The notes: generated by a model from the sequence alone, not told the origin. Positions 47,201-56,259 are shown, counted from the stretch's first letter. The stretch: DNA of 64,000 nucleotides from Hofstenia miamia (GCA_004352715.1 SCFE01000091.1:1142278-1206277); one strand, 5' to 3'. Numbers and translations are program-made.

Positions 47201-47870
47201 ATAATTTTTCATACGCATTGTAATTAAGTTTTATCTTTGCCATAAAATACGGGTGAACTTTCATTCCATCTATTACAGACATCCGTTTTTGTCGCTCTAT
47301 AGATCTGGCAGTTCTTTCTGAAGTTGACGTACTTTTGACTGAGGGGGCATGTAGCACCTGCTGCTGCAATGCGAAAGGTTTCCTTCTGCTAGTGCTCGGT
47401 TCATACTCCATTTCTGAACCACTGCTTATAGATTCCAGTTGATCCCCTTTATCTCGGTTCACTCCTGAAATATCCATAGGCAATTGACTAGCTGCGGACA
47501 GTACACCGCTTACACCCTCCTTTCTTGATTCTTTCGTCAGAGTGTCCTCTAATCGACGATACTGACTACTCGAAGGAGAGTTGGGACTTCGGTTAGATTT
47601 TCCTTTCGTCAGAGTGTCCTCTAATCGACGATACTGACTACTCGGAGGAGAGTTACCATTGGTCGCCGTGTCCTCTAATCGACGGTGACGACTACTAGGT
47701 TTTGCATTGTCGCTGCCGTTGGTCGCCGTGTCCTCTAATCGACGGTGACGACTACTAGGCCGGTCTTTCTGCTTACTCTCGTCGTCCGTGGCTTGTCTGC
47801 TGGGCTTCGCTCTCTTCACCCTCTTTCTCGGATTCGTCTCGCACTGCATCTCTCTTCTCTTCTGATTCAT
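44274..47870 (-). CDS. ORF3: large protein with a candidate DEDDh exonuclease domain at the C-terminus
   Basis: ATG at 47870 (context ACAAAATGA), 1198 residues; the TAG stop lies partly in the 3' LTR. Residues 1-200 are basic and Ser-rich, with four RRLEDT repeats (about 43, 63, 81 and 105). Residues 800-1110 show an ordered motif set: AIDVEC (D833, E835), ILFSGVNDVVWL (D1012) and HTSRADA (H1089, D1094). This matches the D-x-E, D, H-x4-D pattern of DnaQ-type 3'-5' exonucleases. The segment between the first two motifs is longer than usual. Residues 280-440 resemble the C-terminal half but lack the acidic residues. No membrane helix or signal peptide is visible, which argues against Env. Copy 2 carries a homologue. 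An exonuclease acting on element cDNA or RNA is inference. Confidence 0.75.
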   Translation of the reverse strand: MNQKRREMQCETNPRKRVKRAKPSRQATDDESKQKDRPSSRHRRLEDTATNGSDNAKPSSRHRRLEDTATNGNSPPSSQYRRLEDTLTKGKSNRSPNSPSSSQYRRLEDTLTKESRKEGVSGVLSAASQLPMDISGVNRDKGDQLESISSGSEMEYEPSTSRRKPFALQQQVLHAPSVKSTSTSERTARSIERQKRMSVIDGMKVHPYFMAKIKLNYNAYEKLSPETRSLIRRETKMEEMNLPLVLDKGNRPMINTLISYPERMNETLERPYFRSTVHTVFNDNFTLNEVQRLMRNKDAVAAIEQINIDPNNLTIIHILKDKEYNGHLEKNVQHTLKLAEKTGVQIVIITISTEEDLPEFLRNMILQIQNIFIYERKKYEKEISQLIKFDLQLDYWTPVYRIMVEPWIAIEIYQQVRTIELMTNAVNLEQLTQLHIKCSLNQQQEYLKEIQQTWRKMKLTKPTQEKWPKINIDSPSKKYHKSVEVALHEINKAYELNTKKDFRKYMFEETNAPEIRYRTSIWILAIFLTENEKIQLPMKRKTRIMIAKEKKYEIAFSPITTATKNWLLIGSTEKLASPDKKDKPMHTLEKNVLRMITEKNPTCKVTMVSIANNTGICPNEVSIFDDVTRKYIWGATAETRLKPAEESPWLTTKKLVKRKIYSTLEVMEMLKEKNMDQRLSNQTERYTREAPKCLFIKTIKKAEEMKKAGITTPVEIMEMMSKSQQEMIAEDELLTSTEIIMSPKTQTKIDQINMEKWGNLSPTSTIEWVDTEDERYLVEIKITREREKDIEERNYQTVKESHTVSTMKIMFTEAFTRTEVNEMLKAHNQIAIDVECVTSKIQIPPETTVRLRRKGLTDKFWEKIGEAKMNYPATIGMASCSTTETTYREIEANVDTKILKCKPPPTVSIPMVLPRWRVPKNVKVAKGYIHEFKTYVNSKEEGYKIVKSEAYKKTKAIMLNENNQERIFIEGNITPYDLYNDGKPIHLQLEDMKNEIEKRSLKTIILFSGVNDVVWLDIWNKEYRYYDVSKRIEIITMIRMNKIDPEQITEEDVKNNISFFYKDVENTKSLVTVFKFFYPDSRLKEGLAHTSRADALMTLMIGIKGLKLYRKFHSIFTQKINELRQITMIDESIRDTEIIRYTDMTTTEKEAVLKMTKQPEFAETQWNNVEAETIIRRADAMVHGERAILKPLQAEGGV
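44279..44290 (-). other. polypurine-like tract next to the 3' LTR
   Basis: On the minus strand, gctgagggtggcg lies directly before the LTR. It is purine-rich and in the position where plus-strand DNA priming starts. It also encodes the last residues of ORF3 (AEGGV). Confidence 0.55.
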
Positions 47871-50199
47871 TTTGTTCGTCCTTTAAATTCCTAAATTCAG
47901 TTAATAAATTAATATCCCATGTTTCAGGGTTATAGTTAATATTTTGTTTCGCTGCCCTTTGAGGCATTACTCTAGGCTGCACTTCATCTGCATCCACATC
48001 GTGTCGGAATTCCTCATCAAATTCTTCTTCCGGCAGACTATCCAATTCATCCATTTCATATACACTTTCTTTATTATTCCTTAATAATTTAAACTCGGCT
48101 TTACCATCTAGGGATGCTCCCTCTATATCGGTAATAGCCCTTTTCAAATTTTGAAAGTGCATAATTTTATCATTGTCGAGTACATATTCATTATTTTCTA
48201 AAACTTCCTTAATTTTGTACGGACCAGTCCATACTGTTTTTAATTTACGTACTTGATTTACATCAGTTACTTTAATAGGCGTAAATGCATATACTTTATC
48301 CCCTATATTATGCGTGTGTCCATATATTTTTTTATTGTAATTTCTCTCCTGTCTCGTAGCAGACTGTTTAATATTATGACACATCGTTTCATGTATCGCT
48401 GTTATCCTCTCCTTTAACTGCTTTACATAGGTATTATCCATTTTTCCACTATATTCCATAAATTGCATAGATAGAGGCGTTGCGGCTTCTCTTCCATACA
48501 TAGCCTTAAACGGAGTTATTTTGGTTGTCGTGTGTACAGTAGTGTTGTAAAAATACTCTGTCATTTGTATCACTTCCCTCCATCTGTTCCCTCCTATGCG
48601 GGACGTCGCCACTCTAATTAATTTTATTAACGTTCTGTTCAATCGCTCGACTGCCCCGTTCGCTTGTGGGTGGTATGCAGTCGTCCTTTCACTTTCGATT
48701 TCCAGTAGCTTTGCCATCTCTTGAAATAGCGCACTTTCGAACTGCGTTCCATTATCGGTGATTATTTTTTCCATAGGTCCTAGTTTTAATATCCATTCTT
48801 TCATTATTATATTTGCTGTTTCTTCTGCTGTTGTGTTTTTCATCGGTACGATTCTAGCGTATCTCGTGAAGTTATCTATCATCACCAGTATATACTGGTA
48901 CCCCTCATCATCCTTTGACAACATTTCCAAATCTATATGCACTATCTCATTCGGTCGCGTCGCTATTATCTTTTCCAATGGCGCTCTTTGTGTTGGGAAG
49001 TGTTGCTTATTGTTTAACAGACATATCGTGCACTTATTAATCACGTCTTCGACTACCTTGCGTAGTCCTGTCGTTATATATTTCGACTTAAATGTCATTT
49101 CCGTTTGCGTGATTCCCAGATGTCCTCTTTCATGGGCTTTTCGTACTATATCTCTTTTATAGTATTCTGGTATTGCTATTCTGTTAGTTCTGCCTGCTGC
49201 ATATAACAATCCATTTTTGTTCAACTTCCAGTTAAATCTTCCATAGTAGTTTTTCGCATTTTTTCCTAACGTTAACTGTGCGTTTTCAATCTTCCCTCTA
49301 ATTTCTTCTAGAATTTTATCTTCTTTCTGTTTCTCGATTATTTCTTCTTCTGTTATCTCTTCCTTCAATGTAATTGTTGTAATTGCTTCTCCTTTTCTGT
49401 CGACATTTATCTCGGGAAGCTCTTCGTATTCGTTATGTGGGAGGAACTGAAACTCTGTTTTTTCTCCGTCTGTTTTTTCTAAATCTCTTTGATACTCCGG
49501 AAGGGATGTCCAAAAGTCGGCATTGTTATGAAGCTTTCCTTTTCTATGCTCAATCGTAAATGTAAATTCATTTAGGTATTCTATCCATCTGGATACTATT
49601 GAACTTTTATCTCCTGAAAACTTTTTCAGCCAAGCTAGACCGCTGTTGTCAGTACGAACTCTAAATTGTTTCCCTACCAGAAAATGCCTGAATTTTTTAA
49701 TGCTCTCTATAAGTGCCAACATTTCCAGTTTTGTCGATCCATAATTCTCTTCGCTTGGTTTCAGTTTTCTACTAAAAAACTGTATTGGCGATTCTTTTCC
49801 TTCTTTAATTTGGCTTAATGTAGCTCCTATCGCCACTTTACTCGCATCACAATCTAGAATGAATTCTTTACTGTAGTCAGGAGTGTTTAACGACGGCAAT
49901 TTTGACAGTTCTTTCTTTATCTGATCTAACTCCTCTTGTTGTTCCCATGTCCACTCAAAGGGAGTTGCTTTTTTCATTAAATTCGTCATTTTGGCTGTTT
50001 TTCCGGCTATGTTTGGAATAAATGTCCCGTAATAATTAAAGAACCCCATTATCCTCTGCAGATCTTTTTTCGTTTTAGGTTTTTCTATGTTCCTTATCAT
50101 ATCTCTGGCATTATCCTTCATACTTATTTGTCCTTTTGAAATTATTCTCCCCAAAAATACAACTTTTTCTTTTAAGATTTCGCATTTATTTCCATTCAC
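47773..50199 (-). CDS. pol, C-terminal part: RT end, RNase H, integrase
   Basis: This continues in the same frame directly after the TGA at 50200-50202. It opens with the end of RT (CEILKEKVVFLGRIIS), then RNase H (FILDCDASKVAIGATLSQ, KLEMLALIESIKKFRHF, RTDNSGLAWL). Integrase has an HHCC finger (HERGHLGI then CTICLLNNKQH) and a catalytic triad in VHIDLEM, ITDNGTQF and NGAVERLNR. A GPY-like module (VWTGPYKI) follows near residue 660, then an acidic tail. It overlaps ORF3 by 98 bases in another frame. All catalytic residues I can check are present. This part has no ATG of its own at the start (the first codon is GTG), so it depends on passage through the TGA. Confidence 0.93.
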   Translation of the reverse strand: MNGNKCEILKEKVVFLGRIISKGQISMKDNARDMIRNIEKPKTKKDLQRIMGFFNYYGTFIPNIAGKTAKMTNLMKKATPFEWTWEQQEELDQIKKELSKLPSLNTPDYSKEFILDCDASKVAIGATLSQIKEGKESPIQFFSRKLKPSEENYGSTKLEMLALIESIKKFRHFLVGKQFRVRTDNSGLAWLKKFSGDKSSIVSRWIEYLNEFTFTIEHRKGKLHNNADFWTSLPEYQRDLEKTDGEKTEFQFLPHNEYEELPEINVDRKGEAITTITLKEEITEEEIIEKQKEDKILEEIRGKIENAQLTLGKNAKNYYGRFNWKLNKNGLLYAAGRTNRIAIPEYYKRDIVRKAHERGHLGITQTEMTFKSKYITTGLRKVVEDVINKCTICLLNNKQHFPTQRAPLEKIIATRPNEIVHIDLEMLSKDDEGYQYILVMIDNFTRYARIVPMKNTTAEETANIIMKEWILKLGPMEKIITDNGTQFESALFQEMAKLLEIESERTTAYHPQANGAVERLNRTLIKLIRVATSRIGGNRWREVIQMTEYFYNTTVHTTTKITPFKAMYGREAATPLSMQFMEYSGKMDNTYVKQLKERITAIHETMCHNIKQSATRQERNYNKKIYGHTHNIGDKVYAFTPIKVTDVNQVRKLKTVWTGPYKIKEVLENNEYVLDNDKIMHFQNLKRAITDIEGASLDGKAEFKLLRNNKESVYEMDELDSLPEEEFDEEFRHDVDADEVQPRVMPQRAAKQNINYNPETWDINLLTEFRNLKDEQNESEEKRDAVRDESEKEGEESEAQQTSHGRRE

Positions 50200-51813
50200 T
50201 CAGAGTCCAGCTTCTTTCAGTATTTTTAACGTTCTATCCAGTTTTTCCATGTGTTCTTCCACCGTATTGCTTGTGATTATTATATCATCAATATACGCGT
50301 TTATTCCTTCTTCCATCTTTTGTTTCTTATTTTTCAATACTTTCGTTATGTATCGCTGGAAAGTTGCTGGCGCGTTGCATAATCCAAAAGCCATATATAT
50401 CCACTCATATAGTCCATAAGGGGTGATAAATGCCGTTTTCTCAATGTCATCTGGTTCCATTTGTACTTGCCAATAAGCTTTGCACAAGTCTATTACGGTA
50501 AAGTATTTATTTTTACTAGCCTCGTAAAGCATATCCTCTATCCGTGGCAATGGGTATGAGTCTTTCTTTGTCACTTCGTTGAGCTTTCTAAAATCAATAC
50601 ACAATCTGTATTTTTTCCCTTGCTTCACAAAAACTGTCGGAGCTGCATATGGACTTTCACTTGGTCTAATGATTTTGTTATCGATTAGTTCATTTAGTAT
50701 CCGATTATATTCGTCTTTAAGTTGTTCAGGTACTCTGCGTACTGGTAATTTGATTGGCTTATCCGTTGTGGTTACTATCTTGTGTGTCTCCCCAATCGCT
50801 TGACCGACGCTGATTTCTCCGAAATTAAAAATTTGGCTATGTTTTTTCAGAAGCTCTTTTAATTCCTCTATTTCCGTCTTTCTTAAGTGTTGGTAATCTC
50901 CATCCTCTATTTTAGGTATTTGTTCTTCTTCTTCGGCGTTCCTCCCCGTGCCCTCTAGTCGGCTGTGAGGAGTACTTGCTCCGATGGCGTTCATCTGCGT
51001 GCCCTCTAGTCGGCTGTGCAGATTACTTGCTGCATCGTCTCCATCATCCATAGATTTCCAAACCATTCTGATATTAGATCTAGTACATTTTCCAAAAATT
51101 TTCACTTTCGTTTTACTGATGTTAACATTTCTGTTCGTAGCATTCAATAGCGGTATCTTTCCCATTCCATTCTTTACAGAACATACACTGGAAGGCATCG
51201 ACACACGTTTTGTATTTATCCCAGTCTGTTCGTACATCATTACTTCCGCTGTTATTTCTTTGTCTGTTTTTATCGAAAACATTTTCCAATGATAAGGTTG
51301 TAGCCTTATATCATCTAATAGTTCGAACACGATTTTTCTGTTTTCTTCTTCCTCCTCCTCAATTTCTATTTCTTCTTCTTTAACTTTCATCGTTCGATTA
51401 CCATAATTTATGATACATTTATTCTTCGTCAAAAAATCGTCGCCTAGAATGACTTCGTATGGTAGGAGGTTCCTCTGCGTGTCGACCACTATCAGTGATT
51501 GTTGAAAAGTGTTGTTTGATATCCTTAATTGTATATTTTCCAAAGTTCCTTTGGTATCGATATAGTCACCTGATGCATTTACTAATCTCTCTGTTGATCT
51601 TTTCAACTCCTCTCTTTTAAAACCTAATTTTGTCGCACACTCGTCCGTTATAATTGACTTCACGGCACCCGTATCGATTGTTGCTTTGGTCATAATTCCG
51701 TTGATCACAACTGTAATTGTGTTCACGTTCTTTATGTTCGTCAATATCAATATTGGTGCTCGGTTTTCCTGAGACGGCGCTCCTAATAGTTTTCCGAACT
51801 CATTTCTTCTTCT
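50200..51813 (-). CDS. pol, N-terminal part: protease and reverse transcriptase, ends at in-frame TGA
   Basis: The pol frame opens at 51813 and overlaps gag by 31 bases in the -1 frame. The aspartic protease has IDTGAVKSII near its start and ILGDDFL later. After a spacer with two RLEGT repeats (50940-51030) comes RT: YAAPTVFVKQG, RLCIDFRKLNEV, FTVIDLCKAYWQV, FGLCNAPATFQRY and the catalytic YIDDIII. The frame then meets TGA at 50200-50202, just after LKEAGL; in relatives RT continues here with a basic or polar residue. CGA-to-TGA mutation is the simplest explanation. No start codon is needed if translation enters by frameshift from gag. Confidence 0.92.
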   Translation of the reverse strand, partial: RRRNEFGKLLGAPSQENRAPILILTNIKNVNTITVVINGIMTKATIDTGAVKSIITDECATKLGFKREELKRSTERLVNASGDYIDTKGTLENIQLRISNNTFQQSLIVVDTQRNLLPYEVILGDDFLTKNKCIINYGNRTMKVKEEEIEIEEEEEENRKIVFELLDDIRLQPYHWKMFSIKTDKEITAEVMMYEQTGINTKRVSMPSSVCSVKNGMGKIPLLNATNRNVNISKTKVKIFGKCTRSNIRMVWKSMDDGDDAASNLHSRLEGTQMNAIGASTPHSRLEGTGRNAEEEEQIPKIEDGDYQHLRKTEIEELKELLKKHSQIFNFGEISVGQAIGETHKIVTTTDKPIKLPVRRVPEQLKDEYNRILNELIDNKIIRPSESPYAAPTVFVKQGKKYRLCIDFRKLNEVTKKDSYPLPRIEDMLYEASKNKYFTVIDLCKAYWQVQMEPDDIEKTAFITPYGLYEWIYMAFGLCNAPATFQRYITKVLKNKKQKMEEGINAYIDDIIITSNTVEEHMEKLDRTLKILKEAGL

Positions 51814-53435
51814 TCATTATCTGAGATTGGTTCAGTATCCGTTTGTATCAGGTCTTCTTCGTCGAAGTACGCGCTGCCTTCTTCTATGATGTTCACTTGC
51901 TTTTTACAATTCTCTCTCTTATGACCTTTTTGGCCACAATCGTGACATCTGATGTCTTTTTGTCTTATTTTCTTCATTTGTCCATCTCTGGTCTTAAATT
52001 TTATGACTTTCTCACCTTTTTTCTCTTCGTTCGGTTTCGAGTATTTCTCATTACTCTTCCATTTGATGTTACTTTGACCAGTTTTATTCCACGTGGCTTT
52101 CTCATATATGCGTGAATTGTTTTCCAGCATTACTTGTATGTCCACTGCTTTCCTTATCAGTTTTTCTATTGAATCGTCGACATCACATTTAGCTTCGAAT
52201 TGCTGTCTGATGTTTTCCGGCAGACCTTTTGCTATGTGCGAAAATAGATCGTACTTCGAGTAGTGACCGCTTCTCGAACTCAACATTACTAATCTTTGCA
52301 CCTGCGACATGTAATTTCTTATATCGTCAAATTTTCTCATTTTCGTTCCGTTCAAAATGAAACGATACTGGTTTTTGAAACTTTCGTTCCGATAATATTC
52401 AAGGAAGTTTCCTGTCAAGCATTCGTAATCTATCTTCGTTTCTGTGTCTAGTATCAGATAATGTTGATACGCCGCTCCGGTTAAATATAACGGCAATCGT
52501 GCTGCTGCTGCTTGTTTGTTCACTTTTCTCTCCCTCATTGTTAATTCAAATAGCTGAAGCCATTCTTCGAATGTCGGAGAGAAGCTGTCTATTTTCCCTG
52601 AGAATGTTCTTATCTGCGCTTTGCAGGGAGTGGTCTCTTCATTTTCGTTCTCCGTCAATATCGAACCATTGAATCTCGGTTTCTCCGGAGTCTCACATTT
52701 CTTCATTCTCTTCTTGACTTCATTTGTAATTTCGCTAATTATTTTTTCTTTCTCTTCCTCTTCGGTCATTGGTTCCTCAAACCGTTCTTGTTGTTTTCTC
52801 CTTCTTGGTGCCTCTAACAATTTCTCTGGTTCTTCAACCATTTCCAGTTCGTGAACCATTATTGGTTTCTGCACCTCCTCCACGTTATCATCCATTAATT
52901 TTTTTAACCTGATTTGATCCTTTAACCGATCAATTTCCAGCAACTGCAGTTCTTTTTCCTCTCTTAAATTTTGATTTTCTCTCTGGAGATCTTCGTAAAG
53001 CGCCTGCCATCTTTCGTTCTGTTCCGACATCCGTACATTTGCCTCCGCCAACCTCTGCGTTAGCGTGTCCACTTGCACCTGAAAAAGGTTTCTCTGTTCC
53101 TCTAGGCGTTTACTCGTATCTAATTTGATCTCCAAGATCATTTGTCTCCTTTCGGTGTCGACTTCTTCGAACTTCCGATTAAGATTTTCAATTTCTGTTT
53201 TTAATGCTGTCTCCGTCTCCGTGTTTTTTCGCAACAATGCAAGTAATTCAAGAGAATCTACTTGAGTTTCCGGTACGGTTTGCATTTCCGATTCTGCCGT
53301 GGGGGTAAAAGGAATCGCGCTTGTTTCTTGGTCACAACGACTCACTGTGGGGGTTTCGGGTGTTGACTCTCTAGGTGTATTCTTCCCTTTCGAGTTTTTC
53401 TTTTGGTTACTACTTCTAGTATGCATCTTTCTCAT
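51783..53435 (-). CDS. gag: coiled coil, capsid-like region and CCHC zinc knuckle
   Basis: The first in-frame ATG is at 53435, giving 550 residues. A long Glu/Lys/Arg-rich coiled coil spans about residues 60-185. A capsid-like region follows with RTFSGKIDSFSPTFEEWLQL and ARLPLYLTGAAYQHY, and then FRFILNGTKM-type sequence, as in gypsy Gag. One zinc knuckle, CHDCGQKGHKRENC, lies near residue 505. The C-terminus is acidic (DNEEEEMSS) and overlaps the start of the pol frame. GGAAAAC at 51789-51795 lies in the overlap as a weak slippage candidate. The protein should assemble the particle and bind element RNA. Confidence 0.92.
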   Translation of the reverse strand: MRKMHTRSSNQKKNSKGKNTPRESTPETPTVSRCDQETSAIPFTPTAESEMQTVPETQVDSLELLALLRKNTETETALKTEIENLNRKFEEVDTERRQMILEIKLDTSKRLEEQRNLFQVQVDTLTQRLAEANVRMSEQNERWQALYEDLQRENQNLREEKELQLLEIDRLKDQIRLKKLMDDNVEEVQKPIMVHELEMVEEPEKLLEAPRRRKQQERFEEPMTEEEEKEKIISEITNEVKKRMKKCETPEKPRFNGSILTENENEETTPCKAQIRTFSGKIDSFSPTFEEWLQLFELTMRERKVNKQAAAARLPLYLTGAAYQHYLILDTETKIDYECLTGNFLEYYRNESFKNQYRFILNGTKMRKFDDIRNYMSQVQRLVMLSSRSGHYSKYDLFSHIAKGLPENIRQQFEAKCDVDDSIEKLIRKAVDIQVMLENNSRIYEKATWNKTGQSNIKWKSNEKYSKPNEEKKGEKVIKFKTRDGQMKKIRQKDIRCHDCGQKGHKRENCKKQVNIIEEGSAYFDEEDLIQTDTEPISDNEEEEMSSENY

Positions 53436-53663
53436 AGACTGTTGCAACAATTCTACTATTCGCGAAGGAGTTCATCTTTGAGTAGTATTCTACCGAGTTT
53501 TACTTTTCTTAGATCATTAAAAAAAAGCAATTTGCAAGGTGTTCACTAGCGAAACGTTTATCAGATCATAACTAGATCATGAGTTAAACTGAGTTGTCTA
53601 AAGTTACACGTTGAAATTTCCAAGTGATAAAAGAATTTTTTTCTAAGAGTAGACAGATTCTGC

Positions 53664-53681
53664 GTCCTGTCACGGTCGCCA
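53664..53681 (-). other. primer-binding site, tRNA-Arg type
   Basis: The plus strand reads gtcctgtcacggtcgcca directly against the 5' LTR. This equals the 3' end of a metazoan tRNA-Arg(UCG) acceptor/T arm as I know it (..CCTGTCACGGTCG plus CCA), so the element RNA would be primed by that tRNA. Confidence 0.8.
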
Positions 53682-54953
53682 TGTAATATCGCTACCCAGG
53701 TGAAACTAACACTTCTTAACTAGATAATCTATTTAGAGAAGTAATCCAGGGATCAGTGCCAGCTATCACGGGGTAAGTATTATCTAAGTTTCCTCTTCTG
53801 TCCTTTAATTGTATATTCCACACTGCATTAACAGATGTTCCAATAACAATTAGCTAGTAGTATTGTTTAGATACTTCATCGATTGAAGAGGACTGAAATC
53901 TCTGGGCGCACTTGCCCGACGCCAAGTCACTGAGATCATAACAGGTTCGCCAGAACTGCCAACAACTCCATCCATTTCGTAGTTACAGATTTGATCCATT
54001 GTGATTCCAACTCAGCTCAGTCTCATGAAAACTATGTTTGTTATGTGTGCCCTAATGAGTGAAATAAACTATGAACACAAATCGACTTAGTGCTCAAGCT
54101 CAATTCGTATAATGTCAGTAGTTGTTTGCAATGACAGACACTAGCTGCTATTACGTAAAAACAATTTAATATATAGAGCAGCTTCCTACATCTAATAAAC
54201 TACGATACAACCTATTAACTACAAACTACTGACATATTAAAAATAAGACACAACGCTAGCTACTAAAAACTATATACAAAGGCTAGCTACAAACTACTAT
54301 TAAAATCACTATAAAATCGGTCACATTATCGGTCGCATTATTCGTCATAATTTAGATCTAAAACTCGGTTAATGTAAATAGTAATATTTACTTACGATGG
54401 CAAATACGCCTTTGTTGCATTTGTTACTACATGATAGGAAATGAATTGAGTGCGCGCCAAACGGGAGGAAAATCCCTACACCTATCCATAACCTAACTGC
54501 ATTACAACAATCGAGCGCGATACCCATTAACTGCTCCTTCACTGCTAGCACTACGATTGTTGCACACAGAAAACCGTTTAGCTGCGCATAAAGTATTAAT
54601 TAATCAAACCGCAATAATCAATGAAAATATAACGAGGTTAATGTTCATCATATTCACAGCTCGTGGTTTTCTATTTATACAAAATTTACTAAAACATATT
54701 TACCGATTAAATGCTGCTAAACAAGTACCAGTCGCCTTATTTCAATTTTGGTTTTCCCACGGTTTAAATTTCTGCGTACCGCGTGGCTTTGCAGAACTGT
54801 GTGCAGGCGTATCGTCCACACGTAATTTTGTCAAACCATTTTGGCGACTACTACTTGCCGAAATTAAACTATCAAAATTAATAAATGCATTTTCCAAGAA
54901 TTAACATAAATCATCGATAGAGTTTTGAGTGTTCTTTCTTGGATGATGCTACA
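53682..54953 (-). repeat. 5' LTR (1272 bp)
   Basis: Partner of 43006-44278, with the same TG/CA ends. It carries the same two small ORFs (54369-54551 minus, 54557-54904 plus), the latter altered at its end by a one-base indel. Confidence 0.95.
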
Positions 54954-56259
54954 ATATATGTCACTATTGTTGCAAGTGTATGTTTCTAAAACAAATTATC
55001 TATAACCATCAAAGAAAAATTTAATTGGTTTATAGTTACAGATTATATATTAATTGTATATCTTTGCAATTAAAATAACTAGATTTGATAAATAATTATT
55101 GAATTCAGTAATTTTTGCAAGCATATCAGGGTTAATAAGCAATATTAAATTTCAATTTCTTGCTATAAGGGTTTTAAGCTAAAAATCAAAGGTAAAATAT
55201 TGTATTATTTTTTATGAATTTCCTGAATATTGTAATGATAATTTTGTTCAATGTAAATANNNNNNNNNNNNNNNNNNNNNNNNNNNNNNNNNNNNNNNNN
55301 NNNNNNNNNNNNNNNNNNNNNNNNNNNNNNNNNNNNNNNNNNNNNNNNNNNNNNNNNNNNNNNNNNNNNNNNNNNNNNNNNNNNNNNNNNNNNNNNNNNN
55401 NNNNNNNNNNNNNNNNNNNNNNNNNNNNNNNNNNNNNNNNNNNNNNNNNNNNNNNNNNNNNNNNNNNNNNNNNNNNNNNNNNNNNNNNNNNNNNNNNNNN
55501 NNNNNNNNNNNNNNNNNNNNNNNNNNNNNNNNNNNNNNNNNNNNNNNNNNNNNNNNNNNNNNNNNNNNNNNNNNNNNNNNNNNNNNNNNNNNNNNNNNNN
55601 NNNNNNNNNNNNNNNNNNNNNNNNNNNNNNNNNNNNNNNNNNNNNNNNNNNNNNNNNNNNNNNNNNNNNNNNNNNNNNNNNNNNNNNNNNNNNNNNNNNN
55701 NNNNNNNNNNNNNNNNNNNNNNNNNNNNNNNNNNNNNNNNNNNNNNNNNNNNNNNNNNNNNNNNNNNNNNNNNNNNNNNNNNNNNNNNNNNNNNNNNNNN
55801 NNNNNNNNNNNNNNNNNNNNNNNNNNNNNNNNNNNNNNNNNNNNNNNNNNNNNNNNNNNNNNNNNNNNNNNNNNNNNNNNNNNNNNNNNNNNNNNNNNNN
55901 NNNNNNNNNNNNNNNNNNNNNNNNNNNNNNNNNNNNNNNNNNNNNNNNNNNNNNNNNNNNNNNNNNNNNNNNNNNNNNNNNNNNNNNNNNNNNNNNNNNN
56001 NNNNNNNNNNNNNNNNNNNNNNNNNNNNNNNNNNNNNNNNNNNNNNNNNNNNNNNNNNNNNNNNNNNNNNNNNNNNNNNNNNNNNNNNNNNNNNNNNNNN
56101 NNNNNNNNNNNNNNNNNNNNNNNNNNNNNNNNNNNNNNNNNNNNNNNNNNNNNNNNNNNNNNNNNNNNNNNNNNNNNNNNNNNNNNNNNNNNNNNNNNNN
56201 NNNNNNNNNNNNNNNNNNNNNNNNNNNNNNNNNNNNNNNNNNNNNNNNNNNNNNNNNNN
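54954..56259. other. short AT-rich flank and 1000-base assembly gap
   Basis: 54954-55259 is AT-rich without features. 55260-56259 is exactly 1000 N, a conventional placeholder, so the true distance is unknown. A (TTA)n run starts directly after the gap at 56260. Confidence 0.95.

Larger units (their letters stand above)
43006..54953 (-). mobile_element. full-length Ty3/gypsy-like LTR retrotransposon carrying an extra 1198-codon ORF3
   Basis: The 11.95-kb element is on the minus strand. Its parts in order are: 5' LTR (53682-54953), primer-binding site (53664-53681), gag, pol (protease, RT, RNase H, integrase), ORF3, a short purine tract, and 3' LTR (43006-44278). The LTRs begin TG and end CA. 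PR-RT-RNaseH-IN order places it in the Ty3/gypsy group. The large third ORF occupies the env position but shows no signal peptide or membrane segment. Coding regions are open except for one TGA in RT. Flanks cctct (left) and atata (right) do not form a target duplication. Confidence 0.95.

Noticed and set aside
44274-47870. ORF3 as an envelope glycoprotein
   Set aside because: No signal peptide, no membrane anchor, no Cys-rich ectodomain or furin-like site; highly charged throughout, with exonuclease-type motifs instead.
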